A stretch of DNA of 64,000 bases from Spirochaetota bacterium (GTDB taxonomy: Bacteria; Spirochaetota; UBA4802; JAFGDQ01): positions 62,001-126,000 of the forward strand of contig JAFGDQ010000070.1 in the NCBI GenBank assembly GCA_016932015.1. Reading direction: 5' to 3'. The translations under genes and the position numbers were made by a program. Below are positions 60,493 to 64,000 of this stretch, piece after piece (position 1 is the stretch's first letter; every line of letters begins with the position of its first letter). The notes under the pieces are model-generated. The model was not told where the DNA came from and did no database searches. It worked only from the letters and a program-made list of their open reading frames with translations.

Positions 60493-61038
60493 ATGAAGGA
60501 TAAAAAAAGATATTTCAACCGGCTCGCCAGAATACTTACAATGGAGGAGTTGTATGAATTCAAAAAAAATAAAGACAATTTAATCGACATCGGTTATGAA
60601 TATATGGAATTAGGAGATTATAAGAAATCATTCCAGATATTCAGTATGGCAATCAGATTATGGGGAAGCGACCCGGACTGTCTGAACGGAATCGGAGTAT
60701 CTCTTTGCGAGCTGGGAAGGCTCAAAACTTCAAGAATAGTCCTTGAAAAAGCCATTGAACTTTATCCTGATGATGCGATAACACTTGCGAATATTGCCGG
60801 CCTTTACTGGGAAGAAGGCGACATGGGAAATTCAATTTTCAATTACTGCAAATCTCTTGAAAACGACCCAAGCATTCTGGAAACACATTTCAATCTGATT
60901 AATCTGTATTATGAACAGGGCGACCTGTTTATGGCTTATATTGCATGCCTTGACCTGCTGAAAATTTATCCTGAGAATATACAGGCTACGGAGATAAGGG
61001 ATGACATTATGATGGATATGGGAATATCAATTTTCTGA
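60493..61038 (+). CDS. TPR-repeat protein
   Basis: Tandem TPR helices (ALTLANIAGLYWEEGDMGNSIFNYCKSLENDPS type). Confidence 0.85.
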   Translation: MKDKKRYFNRLARILTMEELYEFKKNKDNLIDIGYEYMELGDYKKSFQIFSMAIRLWGSDPDCLNGIGVSLCELGRLKTSRIVLEKAIELYPDDAITLANIAGLYWEEGDMGNSIFNYCKSLENDPSILETHFNLINLYYEQGDLFMAYIACLDLLKIYPENIQATEIRDDIMMDMGISIF

Positions 61039-61512
61039 GGATAATTCCTCCATGTCAAATTTCCAGTACGGCCCTTCTTTTACAAATATCAGTTCCATAC
61101 CATTCTCCATTCTGACATTCGCCGTCGAGTCATACTGATCAATTCCCACAATATCATTTTTTATTATCTCTTTAAAAATATCTTCACTTATTTTTTTACT
61201 AAGAGACATCTGTAATGCCAGATAATTTTTTACAGTAAGATTCTTTAAAGAAGCGGCATCTGTGCTAAAACTTCTGCCCAGAGCCTCAAGCTGGGAATCC
61301 GGCATGGAGGATATCATATCAATAATTTTCCCGATCTTCAGGATGCTTCTTTCTGAAAGCAATTTTTCAACTTTTCCTGCATCGGATTTTATAAAAGCAT
61401 CCCTTAAAGAAAAATAAGCCTCTTCAGGAGACAGAGCCCCCCCTGATTTGCATGAAATCAGGGACATCACAATTAAAAGCAGTAAAATAACCGGGTATCT
61501 CAGTAAACGCAT
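61027..61512 (-). CDS. Predicted lipoprotein of unknown function
   Basis: 161 aa; lipobox VMSLISC; overlaps panC by 13 nt. Confidence 0.65.
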   Translation of the reverse strand: MRLLRYPVILLLLIVMSLISCKSGGALSPEEAYFSLRDAFIKSDAGKVEKLLSERSILKIGKIIDMISSMPDSQLEALGRSFSTDAASLKNLTVKNYLALQMSLSKKISEDIFKEIIKNDIVGIDQYDSTANVRMENGMELIFVKEGPYWKFDMEELSSEN

Positions 61513-62369
61513 TTCAAACCTTTATCATCTTTATTAACAATCATATTATCAATCAGTCTTGTTGAACCGAAGTATGCGGCAATTGCTATAACCGACTTAT
61601 CATTGATATTTTCCACCGGCTTCAGATCCGAATAGGAAGTAACGGAAATATAATCAATTTTATCCGGATTTCCTTCGGACAGCACTTTTGTAATCTCATT
61701 AATTATTTTCCCGGCATTATATTCTCCGGATGAGAGCATTTCTTCAGCTTTCCGGAGGCTTTTATGAATTGAAAGAGCATCTTTTCTCTGCTGCTCACTC
61801 AAATGTTTATTTCTTGAACTCATGGCAAGTCCGGATTCCTCGCGAACTATGGGAGCAATTATAATTTGAACGGGAAAGTTGAGGTCAAAAACCATTTTCT
61901 CAATACTGACAGCCTGCTGAATATCTTTCTGGCCGAACACTGCGACATCCGGAAGGACAATATTGAATAATTTGCTTACAACAGTAAAAACTCCCCTGAA
62001 ATGCCCTTCCCTGTGCGCGCCGCATAAATGATCTGTCAGTTGAAATACATCAACATACGTAAGCCTGCTGCTGTACATTTCATTATCATCAGGCATAAAG
62101 ACAAGATCAACGCCCGCAGATTCAGCAAGCTTCAGATCTCTCTGAGTCTCTCTGGGATATTCAGCATAATCCTTTGAATCATTAAACTGAATTTTATTCA
62201 CAAAAATACTCATAACCTGAAAATCGGAGTATTTTTTTGAAATACCAACAAGACTCAAATGTCCCTGATGCAGATATCCCATAGTTGGGATAAAACCGAT
62301 ACTTTTGCCTGCTTTTTTCTGCTCTTTTATTATTTTCCTTACTTCTTCAATCGTATGTACTGTCTGCAT
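61500..62369 (-). CDS. panC: Pantothenate synthetase
   Basis: IGFIPTMGYLHQGHLSL, AVFGQKDIQQ, MSSRNKHLSEQQR. Confidence 0.97.
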   Translation of the reverse strand: MQTVHTIEEVRKIIKEQKKAGKSIGFIPTMGYLHQGHLSLVGISKKYSDFQVMSIFVNKIQFNDSKDYAEYPRETQRDLKLAESAGVDLVFMPDDNEMYSSRLTYVDVFQLTDHLCGAHREGHFRGVFTVVSKLFNIVLPDVAVFGQKDIQQAVSIEKMVFDLNFPVQIIIAPIVREESGLAMSSRNKHLSEQQRKDALSIHKSLRKAEEMLSSGEYNAGKIINEITKVLSEGNPDKIDYISVTSYSDLKPVENINDKSVIAIAAYFGSTRLIDNMIVNKDDKGLKCVY

Positions 62370-62932
62370 AAAAAATTCCGGAAGTATTTATTTAATGGAT
62401 ATTTGTAACTATTCAGCCATAGCAGAGCAAGAAGGACATATTGATAATTATTCCTTCTTGCGGAGAGGTTTTTACATAACAATTCCAGATAGCTAAGCAG
62501 TAACGAATATTTTTAATTAACCAATGCACTATTTTTTAAATTTATCAATTGATTTTTATAATAGATTTTAAAAAATCGAAACAATAAAATTTCATATACA
62601 TTTATCCGTGTCAATCATGTTGCAGAATTATTCTTGACATTAATGTGAATCCGGTTAAAAGTCAAAACAGGTTAAGAATGTGCTTCTTTCAAAATCATTG
62701 CTAAAATAATATCACTTAAATAAAACATCATATAATTCAGATATTAAAAAAGTATTCTCCGGATTTAAACTTAAAAATAATATTTCCCGCATATTATTGA
62801 CAGATTATTCCGGAAACATGCGGGATATTTTAATTACCAAATATTGCAGCCTTTTAATTTATAGCGTTTATTAAAATCTTATTTTATAAAATTGCATTCA
62901 ATATTAAATTAATATGAATACGGAATTATACT

Positions 62933-63313
62933 ATGATCTCAAAATATAAAACAAAGTTTCCAGTAATCATAATTATATTACTGGCAGTTACAGGCACTAT
63001 CGGATACCTTATGGAAGATGAAGCTAACCCTATACGGGTCCACTTTGAAACAAAAGGCGGGTCCGTTGTATTTACTCACAAAACCCATATAGAAGAATAT
63101 GCTGATGACTGTACTAGCTGTCATCATAACGCGGTGAACGATGAAACAGACGCTGAAGCCTGGCGCTGCAGAAATTGTCATATTGCGGGCGGTGATGCCG
63201 ATTCAGTCTGCGAAGACAGGCCTTTACATAAACAGTGTATTGGCGCAAACTGTATAGACTGCCATGAGGAAAATGGAATGGAACCCGGCGATTGCGGTTT
63301 CTGCCACCGTTAA
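62933..63313 (+). CDS. Tetraheme c-type cytochrome (class III/c3-like), exported or membrane-anchored
   Basis: N-terminal TM/signal; four CxxCH motifs (CTSCH, CRNCH, CIDCH, CGFCH). Confidence 0.88.
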   Translation: MISKYKTKFPVIIIILLAVTGTIGYLMEDEANPIRVHFETKGGSVVFTHKTHIEEYADDCTSCHHNAVNDETDAEAWRCRNCHIAGGDADSVCEDRPLHKQCIGANCIDCHEENGMEPGDCGFCHR

Positions 63314-63499
63314 AAATTCGGAATTAAAAAATATTTATCTTACTGTATATAAAAATAAAATTTCAAAGCAGCGCAACAAACATACAGTTAATTTTTCCTG
63401 ATAGCAATCTGCAGTACCTGCGTTTGTTTATTAACGAAGGTTCTGTTCATTAAAATAAGTATTGTTTTTAAAAAACAGAAAATAAACAAGGTAAGCGTC

Positions 63500-64000
63500 G
63501 TGAAAAACATGAATAAGTCCATTCTCGGGATTAGAAATCCACGAATACTTTACAGTACCCCTATAGAACTTGAAAAGAAAAATTTATCGGAAAGGGGAAG
63601 AGTCGTCCTGCTGGTTAAAATCAGTGCAGATTCCGGGGTCTCTGTCTCGATCGGAGAAAAAGTAAAAACCGGCCGGAAAATAGGCTATACGGAAAACAGA
63701 TATATTTTCTCAACGATAACCGGAGAAGTTAAAAAAATAAGCAGGATTGAATGGTTAAACGGAATCAATTATCACGCGGTTCAGATTGAACGTACTGGTG
63801 ACGATGAATGGGAAACGGTTTTTGTCCCGTCAGATGAAAACCCTGCTAAAAGCCGTGAAGAAATTTTAACCTTGCTTGAATCTGCCGGTTATCCGGTGAA
63901 TTATTTTAAATCGGAAAGATTCGACAGATTTATAATTAACTGTACGGAAGAAGACGTCCTCACATCCAATATACAGGCTACAATTCTTGAAAAAAAAGAC
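63500..64000 (+). CDS. RnfC-like electron transport subunit, truncated by window end
   Basis: Open GTG-initiated frame absent from the ORF track; RBS AAGG 8 nt upstream; ...VLLVKISADSGVSVSIGEKVKTGRKIGYTENRYIFSTITGEVKKISRIEW resembles RnfC barrel-sandwich region. Confidence 0.65.
   Translation, partial: MKNMNKSILGIRNPRILYSTPIELEKKNLSERGRVVLLVKISADSGVSVSIGEKVKTGRKIGYTENRYIFSTITGEVKKISRIEWLNGINYHAVQIERTGDDEWETVFVPSDENPAKSREEILTLLESAGYPVNYFKSERFDRFIINCTEEDVLTSNIQATILEKKD

Noticed and set aside
1-64000. CRISPR arrays, rRNA, tRNA, transposases, phage genes, T-box or common riboswitch signatures
   Set aside because: None recognised by reading. A tRNAscan/Infernal/CRISPR search would be needed to exclude them rigorously.

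Overview
64 kb AT-rich bacterial chromosomal segment from what looks like a strict anaerobe. It is mostly housekeeping and metabolic genes. No rRNA, tRNA, CRISPR array, prophage or transposon was recognised. Main blocks: (i) hybrid PAS histidine kinase, truncated at the left edge; (ii) a compact cluster of a URO-D/MtaA-like methyltransferase, a single cupin, an SDR, a bicupin and an MBL-fold protein (1.9-6.9 kb); (iii) a Vps4/spastin-like AAA ATPase with a membrane partner; (iv) adk, a NifU/IscU-like scaffold, an S26 signal-peptidase-like protein lacking both catalytic residues, thrC-hom; (v) polA, ECF sigma/anti-sigma, B12-radical SAM; (vi) ilvBNC, with a ketol-acid reductoisomerase loop that departs from the NADPH consensus; (vii) def-fmt, a stand-alone MshEN-like protein, a pseudo-receiver protein, UspA, trxB; (viii) corC-recO-purB; (ix) a seven-gene V-type ATPase operon (E-DUF2764-A-B-D-I-K); (x) an [FeFe]-hydrogenase locus: a 1151-aa hydrogenase/GltD-type flavoprotein fusion with hydE, an aspartase homologue and hydF, but no hydG; (xi) a PpiC lipoprotein, panC, and a tetraheme cytochrome directly upstream of an RnfC-like gene cut by the right edge. 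The best candidates for something undescribed are the methyltransferase/cupin cluster, the hydrogenase fusion with its divergent C-terminal cysteine domain, and a group of predicted pseudoenzymes (signal peptidase, receiver, chemoreceptor tip). All family calls come from motif reading, with no database search.
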